Shown: piece by piece, positions 1-8,500 of the stretch
How the letters are laid out: each line of letters begins with the position of its first letter
Position numbering within the stretch: the stretch's first letter is position 1
Assembly (NCBI RefSeq): GCF_001050235.1
Contig: NZ_DF967972.1
Location: 3,376,724-3,440,723 of the forward strand
Reading direction: 5' to 3'
DNA from: Longilinea arvoryzae
Lineage (GTDB): Bacteria > Chloroflexota > Anaerolineae > Anaerolineales > Anaerolineaceae
DNA: 64,000 bases
The notes under the pieces: model-generated
The model's database searches: none
Told to the model about the DNA's origin: nothing
The model's input: the letters and a program-made list of their open reading frames with translations, nothing else
Made by a program: the position numbers and the translations under genes

Positions 1-701
1 TGCTGGGCGCTGCCAAGAGTCCGCTCATGGGCAGCCAATCGCTGGCGAACCTGTTCTTCCTGGCCGTAGGCCAGCAGGTCGGCCAATCCCTGCATCGATT
101 CGACATAGCTGGCGCTCAGCCCGGCGCGCGCACGGACTAGCTGCTGGCCGGGGTCCCGGCTGAGGGTGTGAGAAATCCACGGCACGCCAACCCCACCCAG
201 CAACAAGCCGCCCACCAGCACACCTGACAGTTGCAGACTCCACCCGCCCAGCAACCAGGACACGCCAAGCGTGACCAGGGCGGCCGCCAGAGGCGGTGCG
301 ATGATGCGCACGTAGAAATTCTCCAACACGTCGATATCGCCCACCGCGCGCTGCAGCAGGTCGCCGCTTTGATATTGCGTCAGACGGGCCGGCGCCAGGG
401 GTTCGATGGACCGGTAGAAGCAGATTCGCAGCCGCGAAAGCAGGCGGAAGTTCACCGAATGCGAACTCAAGCGCTCGAGGTAGCGAAAAACACCGCGTGA
501 AATACCAAAGAAACGCACGCCCACGATGGCAACCTGCAGATAAGCAATGGAAGGCTGCAGCGCGGCGTACGAGATCAGGTAGGCCGAAGTCCCCAGCAGG
601 CCGATGCTGCTGGCAATCGTGGCCACCGATGCCAGAACCGAGAGGGCCACACCGCCCCGGAAAGGTCGCAAAAAGCCCAGCAGGCGGGTGAACGTCTTCA
701 T
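1..701 (-). CDS. cydC: CydC-type ABC exporter subunit, 3' part missing at window edge
   Basis: About 233 residues are visible from the ATG at 699-701; the gene continues past the left edge. The visible part is the transmembrane half of an ABC exporter: MKTFTRLLGFLRPF start, then hydrophobic segments with the GTSAYLIS and FRYLERLSSHSVNFRLL motifs that are characteristic of CydC, and the D-[IV]-DVLENFYVR stretch of the coupling region. CydC pairs with CydD to export cysteine/glutathione or handle haem for cytochrome bd assembly in the inner membrane. The start overlaps the stop of the upstream cydD by four bases (ATGA), so the two are translationally coupled. The nucleotide-binding domain lies outside the window and cannot be checked. 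Confidence 0.88.
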   Translation of the reverse strand, partial: MKTFTRLLGFLRPFRGGVALSVLASVATIASSIGLLGTSAYLISYAALQPSIAYLQVAIVGVRFFGISRGVFRYLERLSSHSVNFRLLSRLRICFYRSIEPLAPARLTQYQSGDLLQRAVGDIDVLENFYVRIIAPPLAAALVTLGVSWLLGGWSLQLSGVLVGGLLLGGVGVPWISHTLSRDPGQQLVRARAGLSASYVESMQGLADLLAYGQEEQVRQRLAAHERTLGSAQ

Positions 702-2449
702 TCGCCCCCCTCACCGGCCCGCAGCAGACGCGCGTAAGCGCCGCCCTGCGCCAACAGATCGTCGTGCTGGCCCATCTCCACCAGATGACCGTCCTCGAGC
801 ACCAGAATATTATCGGCTTCGCGCACCGTCTGCAGGCGGTGGGCGATGACCAGCACGGTCCGATCGACGCACAGGCGGCGGGTCACGTCCGCCAGCGCCA
901 TTTCCTGCACGGGGTCGAGGTGCGCGGTCGGTTCGTCCAGGATCAGCAAGGGTGCGTCGCGCAGGAAAGCCCTGGCCAGCGCCAGCCGCTGAGCCTGCCC
1001 GCCGCTCAGGCCCACCCCGCCATCGCCGATCCGGGTGTCCCAGCCGGACGGCAAGGCGGCCACAACCTCGGCCAGCCCGGCCTGTTCGGCCGCCCGCTGG
1101 ATCTCTTCCAGGCTGGCATCGTCTTTGGCTATGCGCAGATTGTCGACCAGGCTGCCCTGGAATAACACCGGCTGCTGCCCCACCCAGGCGATCTGCCGCC
1201 GCCAGTCTTCGATTGGAATATCCTGCATGCGCTGGTGCCCGGCGCGGATTTTACCGCCCGTGGGCTGGATGAACCCCAGCAGCAGGTGCGCCAGCGTGCT
1301 TTTTCCGGCCCCGCTGCGCCCCACCAGGGCTACCAGCTCACCCGGCTGGATGCAGAATGAAATATCCTTCAGAACGGCCTCTTCGCGGCCCGGATAATAA
1401 TAAGTCACGCTTTCGAAGCAAACCGGCTGATCGATCCACGAACCCGTAAGCCTAGCACTGCGGTAGACGTTTCCGGATTGGCTGCGCGCATCCGTCTCCG
1501 GGGTATCCAGGATCTCGAAAATCCGTCGCGCAGCCGCCACGCCTGACATGCCGGCGTGAAAGCGCAGCCCCAGGGTCCGCAAGGGCAAATAGAATTCGGG
1601 TGCGACGATCAGGATGAACAGGGCCTGCTCGAATCCCAGGCGTCCGTACATCAGGCGCAGACCGATTTCCACAGCGACGATGGCGGTGCTCAACGTACCC
1701 ACCAGTTCGAGCACCAACGCCGAGAGGAAGGTGGTTTGCAGCACGCCCATCGTCGCGCGCCGATAGCATTCGCTGACCTCGCTGATCCTGGCCGCGCGGT
1801 TGTGGCTCTGCCCCAGCGCTTTCAACGTCGTCAGACCCTGCAGCGTGTCGAGGAAGAACGCGCTCATGCGCTTGAGGGCCGTGAACTGGCGGGTCGTCAG
1901 CGCTTCAGAGAGCCGGCCGATCAGGATCATAAATATCGGGATGAGCGGCGCAGTCAGCAGCAGCACCGCCCCGGAGAGAAGATCGCGCGGAAATACGGCC
2001 ACCAACACCGCCAGCGGGATCATAGCCGCCAGCACGAGCTGGGGTAGAAACTGGCTGAAATAGGCGTCCAGGCTCTCGACGCCCTGCAACGCCGAAGCGA
2101 CCAGTTCGCCCGATTCCTGGCGTGCCTGATAGGCCGGCCCCAGGCGAATGAGTTTTTCGAGCAACAGTTCGCGCAGGCTGCCTTTTACGCGTACGGCCAC
2201 CCCGTTGGCCGCCACCTCGCCGCCGAGGACGACCCCGGCGCGCAAGATGAAGACCGCCAGCAGCCAGCGCAGCAGTGGTATGACCTGCGCCAGGGATTGC
2301 TTCCCGATGAACACGCGCGCGATAACCGCACTCAGGCTGCTCGCCTGGGCGAGTACCAGCAGCCCGCCGGCCAGCCCGAAGATCACCGTCAGCAGCAGGG
2401 CCGTGTGGGCGATGCGCGCCTGGCGCAGCAAGCGGGGATCGATATTCAT
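698..2449 (-). CDS. cydD: CydD-type ABC exporter, permease and ATP-binding protein
   Basis: 583 residues. An N-terminal six-helix ABC exporter domain (about 20-310) is followed by a nucleotide-binding domain with Walker A GRSGAGKST, signature LSGGQAQR and Walker B LLILDEPTAHLD. The size, order and adjacency to a CydC-like partner identify the heterodimeric CydDC transporter, known to be needed for cytochrome bd oxidase assembly. I chose the ATG at 2447-2449 rather than an upstream in-frame ATG at 2513-2515, because a TTGACA-N17-CACAAT promoter lies just upstream of it and overlaps the longer form. No Shine-Dalgarno sequence precedes it. No cydAB genes are visible in the window. Confidence 0.87.
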   Translation of the reverse strand: MNIDPRLLRQARIAHTALLLTVIFGLAGGLLVLAQASSLSAVIARVFIGKQSLAQVIPLLRWLLAVFILRAGVVLGGEVAANGVAVRVKGSLRELLLEKLIRLGPAYQARQESGELVASALQGVESLDAYFSQFLPQLVLAAMIPLAVLVAVFPRDLLSGAVLLLTAPLIPIFMILIGRLSEALTTRQFTALKRMSAFFLDTLQGLTTLKALGQSHNRAARISEVSECYRRATMGVLQTTFLSALVLELVGTLSTAIVAVEIGLRLMYGRLGFEQALFILIVAPEFYLPLRTLGLRFHAGMSGVAAARRIFEILDTPETDARSQSGNVYRSARLTGSWIDQPVCFESVTYYYPGREEAVLKDISFCIQPGELVALVGRSGAGKSTLAHLLLGFIQPTGGKIRAGHQRMQDIPIEDWRRQIAWVGQQPVLFQGSLVDNLRIAKDDASLEEIQRAAEQAGLAEVVAALPSGWDTRIGDGGVGLSGGQAQRLALARAFLRDAPLLILDEPTAHLDPVQEMALADVTRRLCVDRTVLVIAHRLQTVREADNILVLEDGHLVEMGQHDDLLAQGGAYARLLRAGEGGE

Positions 2450-2456
2450 ACGGATG

Positions 2457-2485
2457 ATTGTGCCTGAAGCGCGTGCGCGTGTCAA
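2457..2485 (-). promoter_or_regulatory. Promoter of cydDC, possibly leaderless
   Basis: On the minus strand, TTGACA (2480-2485) is separated by 17 bases from CACAAT (2457-2462), which ends seven bases before the chosen cydD ATG. That geometry would place the transcription start at or next to the start codon. Promoter elements are read directly; leaderless initiation is inferred. Confidence 0.55.
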
Positions 2486-2572
2486 TGCATTTACCATACT
2501 AGTCCAATTGCGCATCCTGGGCGGTTCGAGAGGGTTTACTAAATAATCCTTTATTTTAAGAAGAAGTTCACC

Positions 2573-2585
2573 TGTAACGATTACA
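2573..2585. promoter_or_regulatory. Palindrome TGTAACGATTACA between cydD and bioY
   Basis: A perfect 5-3-5 inverted repeat (TGTAA, CGA, TTACA) lies in the divergent cydD-bioY intergenic region, about 90 bases before the bioY start. Such a symmetric site is typical of an operator for a dimeric regulator. I cannot assign a protein; control of biotin uptake or of cydDC are both possible. Confidence 0.35.
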
Positions 2586-2674
2586 CCCGCATCCTATCGA
2601 AAACTGAATGGACGTGGGAAAATCAGGTGCTTTTTGCGTCATCGAACCCCAACTCCAAGAAACGAGGTCCCCTT

Positions 2675-3247
2675 ATGAATGACACGTTAGCACTTTCCCT
2701 GACCCGCCGCGCCGGGCTGCGCCTGACCGCGGTCACCAACGCTGCCCTGGTGCTGCTGGGCACGATGCTCGTCGCCTTGCTGGCGCAGGTGCGCATTCCG
2801 CTGCCCTTCACGCCGGTGCCGATTACCGGGCAGACCCTGGGCGTGCTGCTGGTGGCGGCGGCGCTGGGTTCGCGCCGCGGCGCGTCCAGCCTGGGCCTCT
2901 ACCTGGCGGGCGGCCTGGCCGGGCTGCCCTTTTTCACCGGCGGTGGATCCGGCCTGGCGTACCTGACCGGCGCCACCGGCGGTTACCTGATCGGGTTCCT
3001 CGCCGCAGCCGCACTCGTCGGCGGACTGGCCGAACGGGGCTGGACGCGAAGTTGGGTTCGGACCGCCGCGCTCTTCAGCCTGGGCTCGCTGGTGATTTAC
3101 GTTTTCGGCGCGGCGTACCTGGCCGTCTTCGTCGGCCTGCGCCAGGCGCTGATGGTCGGCGTGTGGCCTTTCCTGCCCGGCGACGCGATCAAGGCTGTGC
3201 TGGCGGCTGCCCTGCTACCGGCGGCCTGGAAACTGGCGCTGCGTTAA
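2675..3247 (+). CDS. bioY: Biotin transporter BioY (ECF S-component)
   Basis: 190 residues with about six membrane segments. The sequence has the BioY hallmarks: an early RIPLPFTPVPITGQTLGV stretch, the GLYLAGGLAGLPFF block and the GATGGYLIGF block. BioY is the substrate-binding membrane protein that captures biotin, working alone or with an energy-coupling EcfA/T module; no such module is nearby, so a shared module elsewhere is likely. The ATG at 2675 is preceded by GAGG about eight bases upstream; an earlier TTG at 2627 is in frame but lacks this. The gene is monocistronic and ends at a strong bidirectional hairpin. Confidence 0.93.
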   Translation: MNDTLALSLTRRAGLRLTAVTNAALVLLGTMLVALLAQVRIPLPFTPVPITGQTLGVLLVAAALGSRRGASSLGLYLAGGLAGLPFFTGGGSGLAYLTGATGGYLIGFLAAAALVGGLAERGWTRSWVRTAALFSLGSLVIYVFGAAYLAVFVGLRQALMVGVWPFLPGDAIKAVLAAALLPAAWKLALR

Positions 3248-3267
3248 TTTTCATTCCAAGATTAAGC

Positions 3268-3306
3268 ACCGCCCGCGGCATTGATATTGCCGCGGGCGGT
3301 TCATAT
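3268..3306. terminator. Bidirectional terminator between bioY and creatininase gene
   Basis: A perfect 13-bp stem (3268-3280 with 3288-3300) around a seven-base loop, followed on the plus strand by a T/A-rich run. It lies between two convergent genes. Confidence 0.8.
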
Positions 3307-3338
3307 ATATTTTCCCAATTCTTCGGCCACGCTCCAAC

Positions 3339-4019
3339 TCAAAACTCCAACTCGAACAGCACGTCCTTCAACGCCGCCATGAAAACCTCATCCATCACGG
3401 CGCCGTCCACCTGATACGGCCCGCCAAAGACGCCGTCGCCGTAGGTCTGGCGCGCTTCCTCGGCGTTCAGGATCCCTTTGAACTGGGGCGGCTGCTTCTC
3501 ACTCTCGGGCAGCTCGGTCACCCGCGTGAAGGGAAAATTTTCGATCCAGGCGGCGTGATAGGAGCGCAGCCCATGCTGCATGGCCACCTCGGTGACGCTG
3601 GTGGCGTTCCACCACTGGTACCAGGCAGCCTTCAAGCCCGGCAGCTCGTTGGCCAGCTCGGTCAGCCGGCTCTGGGCGGCGTGGTTGCCGCCGTGCCCGT
3701 TGAGCAGCAGCATGCGCCGGAAGCCGTAGCCGTACAGCGAGCGCACCATATCCTCGACAACGGCAATGAATGTGCTGGTGCGCAGGCTGATGGTGCCCGG
3801 ATAACGCAGGAAATACGGCGAGACGCCAAAATTCAACGCCGGCGCGACCAAGACGCCGGTCTGCTGGCTGGCGGCGTCCGCCAGCGCCTGCGGGACCTTG
3901 CTGTCGGTGAGCAGGCTGAGATAGCCGTGCTGTTCGCAGGCGCCGATGATCAATAGGATGCGGTCATCGTGCTTCAGATAAGCTTCCACATCCATCCAGT
4001 TCATCTCTTCCAGACGCAT
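3339..4019 (-). CDS. Creatininase-family amidohydrolase
   Basis: 226 residues. The N-terminal GACEQHG motif corresponds to the metal-binding E-x-H-G of the creatininase family, and LLLNGHGGN is the second family signature. The family consists of metal-dependent cyclic-amide hydrolases, including creatininase, MftE-like peptidases and FAPy deformylase-like enzymes; the substrate here cannot be told. The usual Asp following EHG after a gap is matched by TDS. A GGAGGG ribosome-binding site lies five bases before the ATG. It sits downstream of leuS on the same strand, separated by a hairpin. Confidence 0.8.
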   Translation of the reverse strand: MRLEEMNWMDVEAYLKHDDRILLIIGACEQHGYLSLLTDSKVPQALADAASQQTGVLVAPALNFGVSPYFLRYPGTISLRTSTFIAVVEDMVRSLYGYGFRRMLLLNGHGGNHAAQSRLTELANELPGLKAAWYQWWNATSVTEVAMQHGLRSYHAAWIENFPFTRVTELPESEKQPPQFKGILNAEEARQTYGDGVFGGPYQVDGAVMDEVFMAALKDVLFELEF

Positions 4020-4042
4020 TTCACCCTCCCGATTGATGATGA

Positions 4043-4074
4043 ATACAGCGGCGGGAAATTCTCCGCCGCTGTAT
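4043..4074 (-). terminator. Hairpin downstream of leuS
   Basis: A perfect 12-bp stem (4043-4054 with 4063-4074), loop of eight. On the minus strand it lies just past leuS, but no strong T-tract follows, so it may be a weak terminator or an mRNA-stabilising hairpin before the creatininase gene. Confidence 0.5.
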
Positions 4075-4115
4075 CTATTGTACAGTGATTTTTGAACCGG
4101 GCAACCGAAGGTCGG

Positions 4116-6572
4116 TCAGCCAACGATGTTGATCAACCGTCCGGGCACGTAGATGACCTTCTTGGGCTCGCGGCCGGCCAGGGCCTTCACGATGCTTTCG
4201 CTGGCCAGCGCCGCCGCTTTGGCATCCGCTTCGCTGATGTCCACCGGCACCTGGATGCGGTCGCGCACCTTGCCGTTCAACTGCACCACCAGTGTGACCT
4301 CGTCCTCAGCCGCCGCGGCTTCATCCACCTCGGGCCATTTCTGGGTGTGAATCGAGTAAGAATATCCCAGGCGCTGCCACAGCTCTTCGGTAATATGCGG
4401 GGCTACCGGCGCCAGCAGCTTCAGGTAGATGCCCTCGGCTTCCTTCCAGGCCGGCGTGCCGAAAGCGCCTTCCTGCTTGGCCTTGGTCATTTCGTTCATC
4501 AATTCCATCAGCGCCGAGATGATGGTGTTGAACTCGAACTGCTCGAAATCGCGGGTCACCGAGCGCACCGTCTGGTGCAGTTTGCGGCGCAGCGAGCGAA
4601 TCAACGCCGGATCTGCCTGACCGCCTCCGGCCGGTTCCAGCAGGGTCGCCCAGATGCGTCGCATCCAGCGCGACGTGCCGTCGATGCCGCTGCTGCTCCA
4701 CGGGGCTCCCATGTCCCAGCGCGCGAAGAACATCAAATAGGCGCGCACGGTATCCGCGCCGTAAGCCGCCACCAGTTCGTCCGGCGAAATCACATTGCCG
4801 CGGCTCTTGGACATTTTCTCGTAGTCTTCGCCCAGCACCATGCCCTGGTTGCGCAGTTGGGTCATGGGCTCGTTGCCCTTCATGATGCCCATGTCGCGCC
4901 CGGCCTTGTGGAAGAAGCGGGTGTAGATCAGGTGCATATTGGCATGTTCGATGCCGCCGGTATACGTATCCACCGGCATCCAGTAGTCGTATTCCTGCGG
5001 GTCGAAGGGACCCTGGTCGTAATGCGGGCTCAGATAGCGCAGGTGATACCAGGAAGAGCACATGAACGTGTCCATGGTATCGGTATCGCGTTCCGCATCG
5101 CCGCCGCACACCGGGCATTTGACGAAGCGCCAGGTGGGGTGCAGTTTCAGCGGGCTCTCGCCGGTCGGCTTCCATTCCACATCGTCCGGCAGCAGCACCG
5201 GCAGTTGGTCCACCGGGACAGGCACGATGCCGCACGTCGGGCAGTGGATCATCGGGATGGGCGCGCCCCAGTAGCGCTGGCGTGAAATCAACCAATCCCG
5301 CAGGCGGTAATTGGTGGCGCGTTTGCCGACGCCCTTCTCTTCCACGAAAGCGACCGCCTGATCGAAGGCTGCCTCGCCGTCCGTACCGGTCAGGATACCC
5401 GAATTGACCATGACGCCCGAAGCAGGCACCGCTTCGGGCAAATCTTCGACACGGATCGGTTCCATGTCCTTGGGCTGGATGACGACCTTGATTGGCAGCC
5501 CAAACTTGCGCGCGAATTCGAAGTCGCGCTGGTCATGCGCCGGAACGGCCATGATCGCGCCCGTTCCGTAGGTCACCAACACGTAGTCGGCGATCCAGAT
5601 CGGGATGCGCTCGCAGTTGACCGGGTTGATGGCGTACCCGCCGGTGAATACGCCGGTCTTTTCCTTATCCGCGGCTTCACGCTGGATATCCGATTGGCGG
5701 CCGGCCTGCTGGATGTAATCCTCGACGGCTGCCTTTTGGGCCGGGCTGGTGATCTTGGCCACCAACGGATGTTCGGGGGCCAACACCATGAAGGTCACGC
5801 CCCACAGCGTGTCCGGCCGGGTGGTGAAGACCTGCAATGGATCGCCCTGCTCGGTCGTAAAGACGACGTGTGCGCCGGATGACTTGCCAATCCAGTTGGT
5901 CTGCAGCGTGCGTACGCGTTCCGGCCAATCGATGCCATCGTAACGCAGCAGTTCCTCGGCATATTTCGTGGTACGGAAGAACCACTGGTCCAGGTCTTTC
6001 TTGATGACGGGCGTGCCGCAGCGTTCGCAGTGCCGGTCTTCGCCCCACACCTGTTCGCGCGCCAGGGTGGTATTGCAGTTCGGGCACCAATCCACCGGCG
6101 ACATCTTGTGATAAGCCAATCCGTGGTTATAGAGCTGGACGAAAAACCACTGCGTCCAGCGGTAATATTCCGGGTCTGCCGAAACCGCCTCGCGCCGCCA
6201 GTCGAACATCGATCCCATGCTCTTCAATTGCTTGCGCATGCGTTCGATGTTGCGGTAGGTCCACACCTTGGGATGGATGTTATGCTTGATGGCTGCATTC
6301 TCGGCAGGAAGCCCGAAGGCGTCAAACCCCATGGGGAAAAGCACATTGTAGCCGCGCATGCGCATGAAACGCGCCCGGGCGTCCGAGGGCGTCATCGCGT
6401 ACCAGTGACCGATGTGCAGGTCGCCGGAAGGATACGGCAGCATTGTCAGGGCGTAGTGCTTGGGGCGGCTGTGATCCACATCCGAGTGATAGATACCGTC
6501 CGCTTCCCAGCGCGCCTGCCACTTGGGCTCGATTTCCGCCGGATTGTAAATGGGGTTTTCTTTCTTGGCCAT
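4116..6572 (-). CDS. leuS: Leucyl-tRNA synthetase
   Basis: 818 residues, normal for bacterial LeuRS. The HIGH motif is seen as HIGHW near residue 53 and the KMSKS loop as KMSKSRGN in the C-terminal half; CxxC pairs (CPNC, CERC, CPTC, CPVC) mark zinc-binding insertions, and a CP1 editing domain lies between. It charges tRNA-Leu with leucine in the cytoplasm. The start has AAGGAG seven bases upstream. Expression is evidently controlled by a T-box leader, so it responds to uncharged tRNA-Leu. Confidence 0.98.
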   Translation of the reverse strand: MAKKENPIYNPAEIEPKWQARWEADGIYHSDVDHSRPKHYALTMLPYPSGDLHIGHWYAMTPSDARARFMRMRGYNVLFPMGFDAFGLPAENAAIKHNIHPKVWTYRNIERMRKQLKSMGSMFDWRREAVSADPEYYRWTQWFFVQLYNHGLAYHKMSPVDWCPNCNTTLAREQVWGEDRHCERCGTPVIKKDLDQWFFRTTKYAEELLRYDGIDWPERVRTLQTNWIGKSSGAHVVFTTEQGDPLQVFTTRPDTLWGVTFMVLAPEHPLVAKITSPAQKAAVEDYIQQAGRQSDIQREAADKEKTGVFTGGYAINPVNCERIPIWIADYVLVTYGTGAIMAVPAHDQRDFEFARKFGLPIKVVIQPKDMEPIRVEDLPEAVPASGVMVNSGILTGTDGEAAFDQAVAFVEEKGVGKRATNYRLRDWLISRQRYWGAPIPMIHCPTCGIVPVPVDQLPVLLPDDVEWKPTGESPLKLHPTWRFVKCPVCGGDAERDTDTMDTFMCSSWYHLRYLSPHYDQGPFDPQEYDYWMPVDTYTGGIEHANMHLIYTRFFHKAGRDMGIMKGNEPMTQLRNQGMVLGEDYEKMSKSRGNVISPDELVAAYGADTVRAYLMFFARWDMGAPWSSSGIDGTSRWMRRIWATLLEPAGGGQADPALIRSLRRKLHQTVRSVTRDFEQFEFNTIISALMELMNEMTKAKQEGAFGTPAWKEAEGIYLKLLAPVAPHITEELWQRLGYSYSIHTQKWPEVDEAAAAEDEVTLVVQLNGKVRDRIQVPVDISEADAKAAALASESIVKALAGREPKKVIYVPGRLINIVG

Positions 6573-6600
6573 TCTTTCTCCTTGCTCGATAGAATCCTCG

Positions 6601-6866
6601 AAAATAAAAACACCTTCATCCGATGAGGGACGAAGGCATTCTCCGTGGTACCACCCTGCTTGCCTGAGGATAACCTCAGACCGCTCTTAGCGCGTTATCG
6701 GGCGCACCCGTCTCCGGTTACTGTAATTCACCGGAACAGCCTGTCTTTTCGACATCAGGCGAGTTCAGCCTTTTTTGCGCTCCGCTGGCGCATCGCCGGG
6801 CTCACACCTCGCTCTCCCGACTCGCTGACGGATGGCCTACTACTCCTGAACTGGCTTTACATTTAG
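6601..6866 (-). promoter_or_regulatory. T-box leader of leuS with CTC (Leu) specifier
   Basis: On the minus strand the leader contains the highly conserved T-box sequence AGGGTGGTACCACGG (6643-6657), followed by an intrinsic terminator: a nine-bp stem with one G-U pair (within 6612-6637) and a run of T. In Stem I, the context GGCTGAACTCGCC places the specifier codon CTC (leucine) at 6761-6763, matching the downstream gene. In T-box RNAs uncharged cognate tRNA pairs with the specifier and with the antiterminator bulge to allow readthrough. Confidence 0.93.
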
Positions 6867-6873
6867 TCCATCT

Positions 6874-6879
6874 ATTATA
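6874..6879 (-). promoter_or_regulatory. -10 element of leuS leader
   Basis: A consensus TATAAT on the minus strand immediately upstream of the T-box leader. The -35 region is weak (GTTCTT at 17 bases). Confidence 0.55.
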
Positions 6880-6967
6880 CCAGAAAAGGTCCTGAAAGAA
6901 CATCAGGCACTCTGGTTTCAATGAATTGATCCCGCAGTGCCTGACCTTCACATTCCTATTTCTGGAG

Positions 6968-7040
6968 TGGACCCAGGGGGATTCGAACCCCCGACCTTCT
7001 CAATGCCATTGAGACGCGCTCCCAACTGCGCTATGGGCCC
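6968..7040 (-). tRNA. tRNA-Ala (anticodon GGC)
   Basis: 73 bases that fold as a cloverleaf: acceptor GGGCCCA with TGGGTCC, a D-arm with AGCGCAGTTGGGAGCGC, anticodon stem TCTCA/TGAGA around loop ATGGCAT, and a T-arm with GGTTCGAATCC. The acceptor carries the G3-U70 pair that is the alanine identity element. The 3' CCA is not encoded. Confidence 0.97.
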
Positions 7041-7090
7041 AGATTGGCTTTCAGAACTATTTCACTACTTTACAGGGTCTATCGCCCCAG

Positions 7091-7163
7091 TGGACCTGAG
7101 GGGATTCGAACCCCTGGCCTCCTCAGTGCGATTGAGGCGCGCTCCCAGCTGCGCTACAGGCCC
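7091..7163 (-). tRNA. tRNA-Ala (anticodon CGC)
   Basis: 73 bases, cloverleaf with acceptor GGGCCTG/CAGGTCC including G3-U70, anticodon loop ATCGCAC (anticodon CGC, reads GCG), and the T-loop TTCGAAT. CCA is not encoded. It is closely similar to the neighbouring tRNA-Ala(GGC), consistent with tandem duplication and anticodon divergence, and both share one promoter. Confidence 0.97.
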
Positions 7164-7181
7164 TTGCTCAAGAGTGACTAG

Positions 7182-7210
7182 ATTTTACACGAGAGGGTCA
7201 CGGCTGTCAA
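7182..7210 (-). promoter_or_regulatory. Promoter of the tRNA-Ala pair
   Basis: On the minus strand, TTGACA (7205-7210), a 17-base spacer, then TAAAAT (7182-7187), about 18 bases before the first tRNA. This is a near-consensus housekeeping promoter. Confidence 0.85.
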
Positions 7211-7294
7211 GGCGCACGGGAAAACTTGTTAGAGCAGGTCTTCAAGGAACCTATATAGTACATTCGGCCAACAAATGGAAAGTAGCATGATAAT

Positions 7295-7364
7295 TTGTAT
7301 AACACTTTTTACAAAAAACGTCATACAATTGAGTTAGTCTACCATCTCTGTTATACAAAAATGG
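7295..7364 (+). repeat. Upstream copy of Fic-flanking repeat
   Basis: A segment of about 70 bases beginning TTGTATAACAC and containing GTCATACAA and GTTATACAA. The outer nine-base arms TTGTATAAC (7295-7303) and GTTATACAA (7350-7358) are exact inverted repeats. A similar segment, in the same orientation, begins at 8501 directly after the fic stop codon. It lies 30 bases before the fic start, as an operator would. Confidence 0.7.
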
Positions 7365-7393
7365 CGCCTTCACTGAAAACAAAGGAAAGAATT

Positions 7394-8497
7394 ATGGATC
7401 CATATATTCCGGATCGTCTGCCATTGGATACATCCAATTGGAATTGGGAATCCTTAGCCCTAAAAGTAAGCGCTGCCAGTGCCTCATTGGCTTATTACAA
7501 CGGCATATTGCAATCGATGGTGAATCCGACAATTTTCCTTTCGCCATTGGAAACCAAGGAAGCCATTCTCTCTTCACATATTGAGGGAACCATCACAACA
7601 CTGGATGAGGTTCTTAAATACGAAGCAGACATAAAACCGGATAATGAATCCAGGCAAATGGACATTATTGAGGTCTTGAATTATCGTCAGGCCACCCATT
7701 ATGCGAAGGAATGGCTTCAGCGAGGACTTCCTTTTACGTTACCTTTTGTGAATTCAATTCAAAAGGAATTAATTTCAGGCGTAAGAGGTAAAGACAAAAA
7801 TCCGGGTAAGGTGAGAAGAGAGCAAGTTTGGATTGGTCCAAAAAATTGCGAAATTGAAGCAGCAACTTATGTTCCGCCCGAACCACTGAGTCTACACCGG
7901 TACCTTGCTAATCTCTTTGAATTTATTGAATCAGATGCAATTGAACCATTGATTCAAACTGCAATTTTTCACGCCCAATTTGAAATTATTCATCCATATA
8001 TGGATGGAAATGGACGCACCGGCAGAATTCTGATTCCACTCTTGCTTTGGCATAAAAACCGTTTAACCACCCCACTGTTTTATTTAAGCGAATATCTTGA
8101 TGACAATCGAGATGAGTATGTGGAAAATTTACGATTTGTTTCTCAAAACAAAGACTGGCAACGATGGATCCGTTTCTTCCTGGAAGCCATTGATGTGCAA
8201 GCAAAGAGAAATGCCGAAAAAGCATCCCAGGTATTAGCTCTCTATGAGGAGATGAAAGATCGGGTGACAAGAATTTCAAACTCACCTTATGGCATAAAAG
8301 TCCTCGATACGTTGTTCCGGATGCCTATCTTTCGCAGTACCGATTTTGGTAAACTGGCCGAATTGAACGCGCAAACCATGCATCGAATGATCACCCGCTT
8401 CAAACAAGAAAAAATATTGTTCACCCTAAAAGAGCCCTCCGGTAGATCGCCAGAGATCTTGTTATTTACGAAATTGTATGATTTGATCAATTCATAG
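7394..8497 (+). CDS. Fic-family AMPylating protein, class II, with C-terminal winged helix
   Basis: 367 residues. The Fic catalytic motif is intact as HPYMDGNGRTGR near residue 200, and an N-terminal inhibitory motif of the S-x-x-x-E-G type (SSHIEG, near residue 61) makes it a class II, self-inhibited Fic enzyme. Such proteins transfer AMP to hydroxyl side chains of target proteins. The C-terminal 70 residues look like a winged-helix DNA-binding domain (TMHRMITRFKQ as the recognition-helix region). I use the ATG at 7394 with AAGGAAAG upstream; in-frame TTG/ATG codons at 7295 and 7361 lack such a site. The gene is clearly more AT-rich than its neighbours and is bracketed by two related repeats, so it was probably acquired horizontally. 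Confidence 0.9.
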   Translation: MDPYIPDRLPLDTSNWNWESLALKVSAASASLAYYNGILQSMVNPTIFLSPLETKEAILSSHIEGTITTLDEVLKYEADIKPDNESRQMDIIEVLNYRQATHYAKEWLQRGLPFTLPFVNSIQKELISGVRGKDKNPGKVRREQVWIGPKNCEIEAATYVPPEPLSLHRYLANLFEFIESDAIEPLIQTAIFHAQFEIIHPYMDGNGRTGRILIPLLLWHKNRLTTPLFYLSEYLDDNRDEYVENLRFVSQNKDWQRWIRFFLEAIDVQAKRNAEKASQVLALYEEMKDRVTRISNSPYGIKVLDTLFRMPIFRSTDFGKLAELNAQTMHRMITRFKQEKILFTLKEPSGRSPEILLFTKLYDLINS

Positions 8498-8500
8498 ATC

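Noticed and set aside
25..714. Long open frame of 229 codons on the minus strand
   Set aside because: Low-complexity Arg/Ala/Gly-rich shadow; the overlapping frame from 701 encodes an unmistakable CydC N-terminal half.
4092..5285. 397-codon open frame antisense to leuS
   Set aside because: It is the mirror of a conserved gene, with His/Arg/Gln-rich composition and no domain.
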